A DNA stretch of 64,000 nucleotides from Rhynchonema sp. JSB1_4 (taxonomy: Eukaryota > Nematoda > Chromadorea > Monhysterida > Xyalidae), in contig JASAMV010001389.1 in the NCBI GenBank assembly GCA_030248065.1, forward strand, positions 1 through 64,000, read 5' to 3'. Each line of letters opens with the position of its first letter. The first letter of the stretch is position 1. Shown one piece after another: positions 39,001 to 49,500 of this stretch. A program made the position numbers and the translations under genes. Under the pieces are notes generated by a model. The model worked only from the letters and a program-made list of their open reading frames with translations, had not been told where the DNA came from and did no database searches.

Positions 39001-39380
39001 GAACGTAGGTTAAATCCGGAAATAATTAGCATGCAAAAATACAAAACATTTACGGACTCGGGAAATATTTCCGGAAAACGCAAAAATTTACATGCAAGAA
39101 TATTGCGTTTTCCGGAAATATTTCCGGATTCCGGATTTAACCTAAGGCCGCCCTTAGGCGCATATGAAAAACTTGTTTAGGCGCATATAAAAATTTTCGG
39201 CGCACTTCATCCAAGATGGTTGGTCGTACAAGCAAGCGACGCTGCACCCACCGACAGTCCAGCCTGTTCGCTCACACCCACGCATTCGCCGTGGTACCAT
39301 CGTTTGCACTGGGCACAATCGATCATAAAGCGTTCAATGTCGGTCGAACCGCAGATACAGTAACCCATTGAATCGGGCAT
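30009..39380 (-). CDS. CXXC1: CXXC finger protein 1 (SET1/COMPASS subunit; complete, 10 exons)
   Basis: Nuclear CpG-binding subunit that targets the SET1/COMPASS H3K4 methyltransferase. Exons (minus): 39380-39252, 37966-37744, 36689-36438, 34824-34681, 34154-33975, 33143-32983, 32475-32323, 31440-31231, 30633-30489, 30148-30009; the sum is 1737 nt = 578 aa plus TAG. The N-terminal PHD finger has C4HC3 ligands: YCIC, DCAQC, HGEC, TCSQC. The CXXC finger runs CEMCIGC, DCGKCEPC, then CVQRIC. After a basic Lys/Ser-rich stretch come QCHNPDCVNAAREQSKYCS, a coiled coil (LDRVQSQITAIVEELK), an acidic segment, and the conserved C-terminal zinc domain (CPCCGIQ, YCKRLRVLCPEHSK, CACPIKW, CRRH). The KFGG motif usual in CXXC fingers is absent. 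The 34681 donor was chosen over 34689 to keep phase. Confidence 0.93.
31015..31225. repeat. Foldback element (GAGCCCGATTTCG family), copy 2
   Basis: Arms CACCAACATGAGCTCGATTT and AAATCGGGCTCGTGTTGG; GTGAAACATGTACGT in the left half. It ends a few bases before the CFP1 exon at 31231, i.e. next to a 5' splice site on the minus strand. Confidence 0.6.
33500..33640. repeat. Inverted repeat with TTAGATCTGTGGATGCAG arms
   Basis: TTAGATCTGTGGATGCAG and CTGCATCCACAGATCTAA face each other around GC-rich ATGCCAGACTGCAATGGCG / CGCCAGTCTGCCGTTATGG; flanks GGGCACGC and GCGTGCCC also pair. It lies in a CFP1 intron. Confidence 0.7.
34943..36186. mobile_element. Large foldback element, interrupted by a younger foldback
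   Basis: Outer arms TTAAAGGGAAAATTGCAC and GTGCAATTTCCCCTTTAA, continuing through GACAGCAATGTGGGCATCAC and GTGATGCCCACATTGCTGTC to the inner GCGCATTCAGGCAAATTGCC arms and a GAATTGTTCCA stem. The left arm is broken by the 34968-35579 element; removing it restores pairing. Lies in a CFP1 intron. Confidence 0.85.
34968..35579. mobile_element. Foldback element, GAAACGGTGTAAAGGTC family (612 bp, CTA duplication)
   Basis: Ends GGGTGATATTTTCGAAACGG and the exact mirror, flanked by CTA on both sides (34965-34967 and 35580-35582). The longest family member: its arms carry an extra ~150-bp segment (AACGCGCGTCTGCTGCTTGC) not in the short copies. GAAACATT and AATGTTTC sit symmetrically. Confidence 0.9.
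36939..37087. mobile_element. Short hAT-like CCCGACA word element (149 bp)
   Basis: Begins TAGGGTTAGAGAGA, ends GACACTA, flanked by a perfect 8-bp duplication TCTGCAAC (36931-36938, 37088-37095). The interior is GTCGGGT/CCCGACA repeats. Looks like an internally and 3'-end shortened relative of 38360-38829. In a CFP1 intron. Confidence 0.75.
37998..38163 (-). mobile_element. Short Helitron-like element, copy 2
   Basis: On the minus strand it starts TCTATACTACTAAAACAGG and ends with GGCACGGGTCCCGT hairpin bases then CTAG, between A and T. Inverted relative to 3416-3602. In a CFP1 intron. Confidence 0.7.
38360..38829. mobile_element. hAT-like CCCGACA word element (470 bp)
   Basis: Ends TAGGGTTAGAG / CTCTAACCCTA; flanks GCAGCTTG and GTAGCTTG match at 7 of 8 bases. 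The CCCGACAC word is repeated many times near both ends around a unique AT-rich core (38515-38710). Size and layout match the CAGTG-ended word elements. In a CFP1 intron. Confidence 0.75.
38990..39165. repeat. Inverted repeat with GGAAATATTTCCGG words
   Basis: AGGTTAAATCCGGAAAT and ATTCCGGATTTAACCTA face each other; the interior repeats GGAAATATTTCCGGAAAACG. It ends about 85 bp from the CFP1 first exon, inside intron 1. Confidence 0.6.
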
Positions 39381-40132
39381 GGCTGCCGGTTACGGTAGTT
39401 TGAATTTATGCCTATTTCTGCAAATGGAAAGTGCCAGGTTCAGAACACTGGTCACTTTTGCGGAATAGGTTTGAAGGGATTTGCTACCCTAAAACGCTAA
39501 CCGCAGGACAGCCGCAAAACTGGTTCAATTCGTTGTTTTGTACAGGTCTGTAACTCGGTGAAACATCACCCAAACTTTGCCACTTTAGCCTAGCCACCGC
39601 AAAATAATCAGGTGCCTGGATCCAACGCTGGTCCAAAAGTTACAGTAGCACATAATCGAAACAAAAAAACCACTTCCACGTCACAGTCGGGCTGATGCAA
39701 TGCCCTCAAAAAATTTCAACAGCCGGCAAAAATGTGTCACATCAGTTCAGCCCGGAGGATACACAGTGAAAGCACTCAAATAGGTTAGTGGGTACCGGAA
39801 TCAAAATAGCGCGTGACGAAGCAAAATGTTATCCAATAATAATAGCAACTGCAAGGATAGCGCGCAGTGTCACGTCAGTAGCACGCGAGTGTATAAACTC
39901 GTTTCCAGACGAGATAAACATTCGAAGAAGGTTCACGGTTCAAAATTTTTATTTGCCTAAAAGAACTCAAAATCCAACAACTCCACAATGTGTAGCAATT
40001 ATAAACTCAACAATCAAGTCAACAAGACAGACAGTGTTGCATTTGAAATACTCACTGTTCAAACCTTTTCAACACTTCCACAAAAAACAGGATCTTTTCC
40101 AAAACAACAATCAATTTTCTCTTTAATTCGAT

Positions 40133-42272
40133 TTACGCCACCAGAGTGGACGCGGTGGCCGAGTCGCTGAAAAAAGGATCACAATTATAACAATTATGAA
40201 AAATTCTCAAAAATTAACAACAAAGACAAAAAGAAAAGTCATGTGGAAATTTTCCAACAAAACCCACTATTTCCAGGTGGGCGGCAGCTGCCGTTTGGTC
40301 TTGTAGTAGCGCGCCAGACGGTGGATGCGGCTCTCGACCAAAATCAGACGGTATTTCGAGTCCTTGTCCTAAAGTGCATATTTTTGTTCATTCATTCATA
40401 ATTTAGGGATTGGGTCTTGCGGTCTTGGGCGAATTTGTGCTTACAATTTTGGTGCACTGCCATGAAATCAGAACCGAGCAAAAAAAACGCGTCTGCTATG
40501 CCCTTGCATGATATTTCGTACTATTTCCAAGTGGCAACTTTTGGGGAAAAAACGGTTTTTTTCCAAAAATTTCTGAGATATTTTCCAAGGTTGTGAGAGG
40601 ATGTTGTCAAAACCAATGTAAATCGGTACTAAATAGTTCAAAATGAGCACTTTTTAATCTCCAAGTGCATTTTTATCCTCTTTCAGGCCATTTCCCGACG
40701 AAATTTTCTCCAAAATGGGCGTTTTTGGACCATGGGTATCCTTAAGTACCGGAAAAATATTTGGAAAAAAACGGTTTTTTTTCGAAAAAGACGTTTTTCA
40801 AAAAAAACGGTTTTTTGCAAAAATATATTTTGCGGAAAATGCGCAAGTATATTTTGCACCCCATTCGTTTTCTAGCTTGTCGGTGTTAATTGAAAAAATG
40901 GAAATTTTTGGACCAACGGCAAAAATCTCGAAATCTTCAATGTTCTAGAAGTTGACCTTGCCTTTTTAACTCTAGGGTGGAATATGTTCCGTTCTTTATG
41001 TGATTGTTTTCACGCATGATATTGAGAAATGTTTTACATTAATCACATAGAGATTGTGGAATATCGGCTCAGTGATGCGCGGAATGATTCAAGGAAAAAC
41101 CAACCACAACACTTGCTGGCATACCAGTAAAAACGATTTTTAGCTTTCTACATCCTGAATTTCCCATTTTGATTTGTTTGTATTCCGGTTCGATTTTCGC
41201 GTACCAGACCTCAAACTACCACCAACAAAAATCTATAAGAAAACCTTGCGATTTCGCTCCAAATGTTTGCGAATGTTGACGGCCTTCTTGATGAGATGGT
41301 ACAGATCCTCCGGGATCTCGGCCGCCAGACCTTTGGCCTTGAGAATGCGCAGGATCTTGTTGCCGGTCACCCAACGCACCTGCGCCACTCCGTGACTGTC
41401 GCGAAGGATGACGCCTGCGCATTGCAACCGGCACAAGGTTAGGTGGGAAGACAACATAACGGGAAGGGCAAGAGACACTGCATCGTGATGGCTATCCCTT
41501 TCCGGGAGCCAAGAAGCACACGCCTATTTTTCTCACAGTTCCATGGGTGCACTCAATACTAAAAATTTTCCACCGCCAAACGTGAAAACTCAGGCTGTCG
41601 CAATTTGCGCATCGTTCAAAGCGGCATGCAAATTGCATTAAGGGCAAAATTTGCGTCTTCATCACAATGGTTTGTTTCCCCTATATGTACACATTTATTT
41701 GTGTATAAATGCTCTATCACCTATTTGTGAAATGTGAATGCGAAAATGTCACTGTGGAGATGTTGAAGCCTATTTTTACTGGGGACCAAATTATCGGTTG
41801 CTGTGCCTTTGAAGAGAGTTCCACACTGGGACAAGGGCCAGAAGAATGCAGTATGAATGTCAAAAATCCACTCACCAATCTGAGATGGTCGGAGGCCCTT
41901 CTTGGCCAGCTTGTAAATCTGCTCCTTCACATCTTCCGGCGTCATTTTCAGCCACTGAATGACGAAAATATCTCACATTTTCATACTTTATGATCCAAAT
42001 CCGAAAAATTTAATGTCAGAAAAATAGAAATTTGACAACTCACCGTGGACACGGACCGGCGGTAGGGCAGCGCGCTTTGCGAAATGCCCTTGCTGAAAAG
42101 CGCCAGCATTTTGAAGACGAGAAATATGTAGGTAAACGCCCGCAACAATAACCAAGCGTCAGCCACTAACCTTGCCTCCACAGGGGCTAAGCAAAGCAAA
42201 CCCGGGACCGGCCCAAACCGAGACAGACCGGTCCGGAACTTTCACTCACCCGGGATTGTGCATACGACCCAT
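40133..42272 (-). CDS. RPS13: 40S ribosomal protein S13 (uS15; complete, 6 exons)
   Basis: Small-subunit ribosomal protein of the uS15 family. Exons (minus): 42272-42250, 42092-42044, 41954-41876, 41414-41245, 40368-40268, 40166-40133, summing to 456 nt = 151 aa plus TAA, the usual length. It begins [20 protein letters not shown], has [17 protein letters not shown] and [14 protein letters not shown] in the middle, and [20 protein letters not shown] and [17 protein letters not shown] near the end. The fifth exon ends at AAA-TA|gtgggt; reading through gives an immediate TAG, but the small sixth exon supplies the remaining [11 protein letters not shown], so the gene is not truncated. Sits 752 bp upstream of CFP1 in the same orientation. 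Confidence 0.96.
40548..40830. repeat. AAAAACGGTTTTTT word block
   Basis: Repeated AAAAACGGTTTTTT palindromic words at about 40548, 40770, 40790 and 40805 within RPS13 intron 4; AAGTACCGGAAAAATATTTGG precedes them. Similar blocks, one preceded by nearly the same lead, lie at 60170-60260 and 60520-60605. Confidence 0.55.
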
Positions 42273-43344
42273 CTTGACGTTTAGGCTTGTTTGGTTGATG
42301 TCACACACGAAGCACTAACTGACGATCTGGAAACACGATTCAAAGGAATTTTTTTTAATATTATTGTTGACCTGAAGCACAATAACGAAGATATCACTTC
42401 AACTTGTGAAGTGAGCGTTTATATGAAACGCAACAAGCATTTTGGCTCACCGGAGGAGCCAAAATTTGAACAACAGTGTGATAGAACTTTTATACACACC
42501 GAAAGATTTCACAAGGAATTGGCGTAAATATAATATTAAGAAATATTATGCAGCTATATTAATCCAGAAGCACCAAAAGAATCTGAAAATAGAAAGTATA
42601 AAAAACCAGAAGGCACAATGCATCAGAAGTTCGAAAACAATACGGCACAAAGCAGCGGTAACACAGAGCTCGGAAAATAGTCATTTACAATTGAGAAAAT
42701 AAATATTTTGTCATTCTGATTTCATCACACAGAGAAGCACACACACCTTTCAATTCAAACACGGGTTCGAAAAAATTAGCCACAACCGAAGTTTTCAATA
42801 AATGTCATTAATATTTTGGGGGACCAAGGTCTTGAGAAATAAACCAGCACAAATATGAATAAGTCACATGTATAGCTTGGTTTAGCACAACCAGATAATG
42901 AAATTTTTAAGCATCATAAGTTTTTGTTTGAGACAACGCTGTTTTTTCTGAGAATCCAAGAAGGGAAAATAAAACCAAATAAATAGCAACACTAACAAGC
43001 CAGCTGAAAAGAATTGCACATAAAAAATGGTAAGAAAGCAGCTCTAAGCAAATAAAAATAAACTGAGCGTAACATTGGTCAAGTAAATAGGCACAATCTC
43101 AAACATGATTTGTTCATGAACGTAGTAACTTCGCAAGCAAAGACTAACACAGGCCACGCCATGAATGGTGAACTTCAGGATTCTATTCACCAACGAATAC
43201 TCACCACAGGTGTCTCTGATTAGGGCTGACTGTACGTATATAAACTGTCGTTCACCAGCCCACAAAACAAGGACACAATGTTCATTATCGAGGGTGTAGG
43301 TAGATTCTACTGCACCAAAATAAAACAGCCCACAAGCACGACAC
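42273..43344. other. Gap between RPS13 and G-alpha, no gene seen
   Basis: AT-rich sequence that must hold the G-alpha 3' UTR and the RPS13 promoter or processing signals. No domain-bearing frame or strong repeat recognised. Confidence 0.4.
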
Positions 43345-43583
43345 TTATCTAAGCATCAACTGATCCAAGTTCCTTTGCAGTATGATTTCCTTGACGTCAT
43401 TAAATACATGTCGAATATTCTCCGTATCGATGGCGGTGGTGTAGTGGTAGAAGAACGCCGGGTCTCGATGCAGTCGGACAGCTTCGAACAGGCCGACCAG
43501 AAATTTCTGCACTTGCACAAAGTTCGACGGTTCGCCCTGATATTCAGGGAAATGGACGCGGATGTCCGAACGGGATACTTTCT
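43345..43583 (-). CDS. G-alpha alternative terminal exon B (distal, canonical tail)
   Basis: 79 codons beginning (E)[16 protein letters not shown] and ending NLDQLMLR then TAA. The tail agrees with the G12/13 consensus (KDIMLQ or KQLMLQ), so this is probably the ancestral exon. Acceptor CTCTGCAG. Confidence 0.93.
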
Positions 43584-46500
43584 CTGCAGAATGGTTGGAA
43601 AAGAGAATAATTGATTAAAAAATAGAGATAGCTGAAAAATGAATGTTTATTGCAATAGTCCCGAAACACAGACCAATAGCTAAGTTCGGCCGCCCCAATC
43701 CCACAAGAACAGGCAAGCCAATGATTGCTTCTAATTTTGCAGCAATTAGCACGAGCCAGGGCAACCATCAGTCGGGCCGGGATACCGCATGCGCGGGATG
43801 AAAGCGGAGCCTCTCAAATCTCTACCGTTGCTTTACGACGAGGTTATGATTGAGTTGACATATTAATTTAAATCACGCAATGTTCGAAATGTTCCACGCC
43901 TAAGCGGGCGACCGGCTCAAATAAAAAATGGCAGACTCCGCGGTCCGCTTCCACCCACGAATGCAGTGAGCGCGTCCTAACAAACGTTGATACTGAATAC
44001 TGCTCTACTATATGAACATTGGAAGTCTAACTATGACCGATATAACGACACAAACAGCATACATAAACATAAGTTGACCACTAGGTTAGGTTGTAGGGCT
44101 CAGAGTTCTTGGTCTGTATGATTCTCTTGACATTATTAAACACATGTCGAATATTCTCCGTGTCAATCGCGGTGGTGTAGTGATAGAAAAATTCCGGATC
44201 TCTATTCAATCGTACCGCCTCAAACAATCCCACCAAGAATTCTTGCACTCGCACCAGGTCAGTTGGGTCACCCTGATATGCAGGGAAATGGACTCGGATA
44301 TCCGATCGTGGGACTTTCTCTACAAACAATGACTACGATTTGATCAAACGAAAGAGAAATAAAAAGAAAGACCAACTGGGGGAAAAGAAAAAAACGACAA
44401 CCAACCATATAACAGATCGCTTTTGTTCATGAATAGAATCATCGACGTTGACGTGAATATACGATTATTGGCAATCGCCTCGAACACACTGCGCGCTTCG
44501 ACTACACGATTCGTCTTGCGGTCCTCGGCCACAACCTGAGTTGGCAAGGAAAGTCAGATACGGTGAAATTATTGTGTAAAAAAACATCGCACGTGCATCA
44601 GCAACAATGAAACGCGAGCCGGGCGGCTTGTTTGAAGCACTTGTAGCAAAATCGAAGCACTTTTTGGCACTTTTAGAAATCATCTTAGGCCTTTTGTTCA
44701 GGCATACACTCGGGTATGGAAGGCTTCAGATTTTTTGGAGAAACCCCCTGGTATGGGAAACCAAGATTTTCGGGAAGGGGGGGGGCGTGTACGGAAAATT
44801 TCCCGAAAGTTGGACTGTGTATGGAAAGTTTTAATTTCTCAACGATGCCCCTGAACGTTAGAAAAAACTAGAGTACCTGATCATATTCAGACGACGCGAC
44901 GAGGAAAATAATACAGGTGATGTCGCTGAAACATTGAAACCATTTCTGTCGCTGCGAACGCTGGCCTCCGACGTCAATAAATCTGCAAAATAATTATATA
45001 TTTTTTCTAAATTCGGAGCATTTTTGCCTCGTGTATAAGTTGGGTTCGTGTTGTGCCTGTGCGTGATGCTGTGCAACCGTTTTACACGCTGTTTTCTTTG
45101 CACATGAAAATTGCACCCAGAATTGAAACAATTTTTGACAGAAATGGACAAAATTGAGATCTTGAAAACCTACCGGAATGGAACGGCATTGATCATCACT
45201 CTGAACTCAATGATTGTCCTCGTCGGTTTACGACAGAGCAGAATATCGCGATTGGTGGGTGTGTAGGTCAGACTCTTGATGCGGTCAATGTGCTCGAAGA
45301 AATATTTGCACGATTCGCTCTGCAACAAAAAAATATTTAAAAATTTTTTTTAAACTCGACAGGAACAAGAAACATTTAAAAAAAACTATTATTGTAATTT
45401 TGTAGTATAGTCCAACAACAGCTAATGCAGAATCTATGTCCACTGCGTTGCCTGATCCGCCAAGCACATAATGCGTAATGCAACATTATAAACACACCCA
45501 CGCAGCCAGCCAACACACACAAGCTGACTGCCTGTCTGTGCTTGTAATGTTGCATCACGCGTTATGTGCTTGGCGGATCAGGCAACGCAGTGGACACAAA
45601 TTCTGCATTAGCTGTTGTTGGACTATAGTAACCAACGATTTGTAACAGATTGCGATGCTCGAACGTGCGAAGTATGGCCGAATCGCTCCATAATTCCTTG
45701 ATTTTGGGCGCAATTTGAGCGAAAGCGTGCGCGTCGAGCTCCTTGCGAAGGTCGACACGGGTGGCGAGCCTGGATAATAAAGAAGAGTTGGAAAATAAGA
45801 GAGTTCTGGGGGAAAGATCTCGTTTCGGAAAGTAACAAATAAATCCCACACACGCGTACAACGAGCAGGTTTACGTGCATGGTGCAGATATAAGTACATA
45901 CAAGATAAAAGTAGCTTCCTTCCATGGCACATGCCAGTGGTGTCGTTGAGAGATCAAAAAAAGCCAGGATACCGCAACCCAAAATTTTCGGGCACCGGAT
46001 GCCCCGAAAATCTCGGATATCAGGGTGGATGAAATAACAAATCTCGGATACCCAGTGGGGTTGGACAAAACGAAATCTTTTTAGAGGAAAATTGAACAAA
46101 GTCGCTGGTGAAAGGTGAAAAGAGGGTGAAAATCGCAGTTCGAAAGCTAAAATGGTCCGTTTTTAGGTGACACTGGATGAAAAAAGTGAAGATATCGGAT
46201 ACTAGGCCCCCCAACGACACCACTGTGGATATATGGCTATGACTAAAAGAGAAATATTTCCACAATGAAAAACCATTCGCGTGCGAAAACAGCCCGAATG
46301 CAGTTGCAGCAACTTACCAACAGTTTCTGAGCGCTGCACAAATTCTTGGATTAGGTTTATCAAAAAAAAATTATATATTTGTTTCAGCTACTGTATGTAA
46401 TTAATTTATAAACAGAACTTGCCTAAACACATCATCAGCCAGCGCCTGTCGGGCGGGATTCTCCCATGGAATTTGAAGTTTCGATCGTGCGTCGAGCAAG

Positions 46501-49500
46501 ACGCGCATTGCGCTCACAATATTCTGCAAATAAATGAGGTTTTGTTTGCTTGTTTTTTGTTCTGATAAATAGAATTATCATTACTACTATTATTATTAAT
46601 ACAATTATTCTGGACTGGACACGCGGACCAACCGCAAACTTTCTCATATGAATGATCCATGCGTAAACCGCATCTGCGAAACATTTTTCACATCACAACA
46701 AAGACAAGCTCGATCGAAATGAAGACGAGAATCAATGACGTTTGAGCATTCACTCACGCGAAAAACAGCCTAAATAACCAACCAACCATAAGACATCAGC
46801 AAACTGACCTGATAAATAACCAATCTGAATTCATTTGTTTCTTCGGACGGGAATTCGCCGGTTCCGTGGATGATCGCCATTTGTTTCATGAAAGTCGATT
46901 TGCCAGACTCGCCGCTGCCCAACAGAAGAATTGAATTCTGCAACTTTTTTTGGCGATAAGCAAATAATAGAATAGCAAATTTCTAAATTCGTTGCCTCAT
47001 GCATTTTACAGACGCCGCAGGGAAACTCCCGTTCGCAGTCGAGGCAGGGAACAAGCCACGCAGCTGACTGACACACACAGCTTGTGTGTCTGAAACATTC
47101 GAAACGCACACGAGCCAGCTGCGTGGTTTGTGGACTGTGCGCTGGCAGATAAACGCGGAATACGGAATTGGCTTAAGAACAGCAACTCCGTAACTGTGCA
47201 GCCAAAACACCTGGCGCTTCAGGAAAACGTCTCGAAGTCTGTTGACGTGCTTCGGGCTATGATGGATTACTACGCCGGTTTTATTCTGCATTCCTAGTTC
47301 ATCTGATCAGCTCACTCACAGGTCACAGCACTTGCAAAGCACAAGCTCACAATGTGAGTTTATATTTCCCAAAACTGCTAGTTTGGTATCTAACGTACCC
47401 AACTGGAGAGCCTGAATTCGGCATCAAGCAAAAAAATCAGTTTTTAGCAACATTTGATTACCATATTGTCCGAAATAGAACCCCCAATTAATTGACCCCC
47501 CATTAATTGAACCCCACCAAAATGGCTCGAAATCAAAAATAGAACCCCCCATTAATTGACCCCCATTAATAGAACCCCAGCCCCAACCTTCACCGTACCA
47601 CCGGTTGGTGGTATGGTGGTAAGGCTGTGTTGTTGTGTCAAACATTGTTTAAGCTTGCGTATGCAGCAGAATACGGCTTTTTAAGCATAATTGACGCTGT
47701 TAAAGACAGAAAATACCCTAAAAAACCCATTTAAGGGGACTAATAAAAAAGCAAATCCGGGGGGCCAAAAAAAAAAACCACCCCCCCCCAAAATACCCCC
47801 CCCCAAAATAAACCCCCCAAAAAACCCCCAGAGAAAAAATAAAACAAACAAAAAAAAAAAAAAAACCCCAAAAAAAACAAAAAAATAGAACCCCCGGGCA
47901 GTGTAGTTCCTGGTCCGGAGGGGGAACAGGCGGTACCCCCTTTTTTCGGAGGGGGAACAGCAGTGATGTAGTTGGTCCGAGCAAGAAAGCTAGCTAGCTG
48001 GAGGGGTCCGGCGCAAGAAAGCTAGCTAGCTAGCCGGGTACCCCGATTTTGGGGGGGGTATTGGTCCAGAAGTCAAAAACAGGGGTATAAAAATTGGTCG
48101 AAATTATGCTAAAATAAGCCTTGAAATGCGTATTTTTGTGCACATGTGAGAAAATTTGAACGAATTTGACCATTTTGGCCCATAAAATGGTCATTTTGGC
48201 ACTAAAATCAACACTTTCTTTACTTGGTGACCGGAGCAAGAAAGCTAGCTAGCCAGTTTGGGGGGTATGGGTTTCGGAGCAAGAAAGCTACCTAGCAGTT
48301 GGGGGGATAATACCCCCCATACCCCCCAACCACATCACTGGGGAACAGACGTACCCACCTGGGGGGAAGGGCGGGGGGAGGACCCAAATTTGGAGAAAAG
48401 TCATTTTTTGAGGTCGAAAATTTGGCTCATTTTTTGCCCCTTTTAGGAAACAATTTCAATAAAAAAGGTATTTTGGCGATTTTTGACGACAACGACATTG
48501 ACCTAAAAATCACTCATTTTATGCCTAAAAATGCCTATCTTAGGCCAAAATTTGTCTATTTTAGGTAAAAATTGGGGGAGCAGACGTACCCGGAGGGCAG
48601 TGTAGTGGCAGGCAAATGGTTGCAAGGTACCCTTGGGGGGATGGATCCAGATGGTTGCAAGGTACCCCCCTACCCAGCCTCTGGAAGGTTGCAAGGTACC
48701 CCTGAGGAGGTCCGAAAAAAGGGTGTTTTTTGCATGTATTATACTGCAAATTTGGCCGAAAAATTGGTACTTTTTGCATTTTGGCCGAAAATTTGCCTAA
48801 AATACCTATTATATGGAGGTTTGCGCGCGGAGCGCGCGATTTTTTGGGGTTTTGAGGTCGAAAAACACCCATTTTTGCCTATAAAAACCATAAATTGATG
48901 GTTGCAAGGTACCCTCCGGGGTGGTTGCAAGGTACCTACCCTTCCCCCCATCCCCCCAAGGGGTGGTTGCAAGGTACCTACTCCTTAGGGGGGGGGAATC
49001 CCCCCATCCCCCCCAGCCACTACCGTATTCCCTAAAATAGAGCCCCCCAAAAAATACAGCCCCCTAAAAGGGGTCAGTGAAAAAATAGAGCCCCCCCCCC
49101 CCAAAAAAAGCCCCCCCAACTTGGAATTCCCCGCTTGGGGGTCGTAAAGTCAAGTTCTTGTATAAGACACCTTGTGTACAACGTTTGTGGTTGAGTATAT
49201 GATGACGTAAAGCCTTTTATGGAAGATCTGCACCTAAAAACACTCAATAATAACCAGTAACACCCTGACAGAACTCCATTTTAGGGGTATTTTTTGGAAC
49301 ATTTTTTGAGATTTTGGGCAGCGAAAAAATACAGCCCCCCAAAAATAGAGCCCCCCAAAAATACAGCCCCCCCTAAAAGGGGTCAGTGAAAAATTCAGCC
49401 CCCCCCTTGTATTTTAGGTTTTACGGTACACTGCCGGAGGGGGAACAGTGGGGCAGGCAGGCGTACCATGGAGGGGGAACACAAATACGCAAGTATAGGG

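Noticed and set aside
40267..40368. RPS13 truncated by an early TAG after PPTWK
   Set aside because: The donor gtgggt two bases into that codon joins phase-perfectly to exon 40166-40133, which encodes the usual C-terminus and brings the protein to 151 residues.
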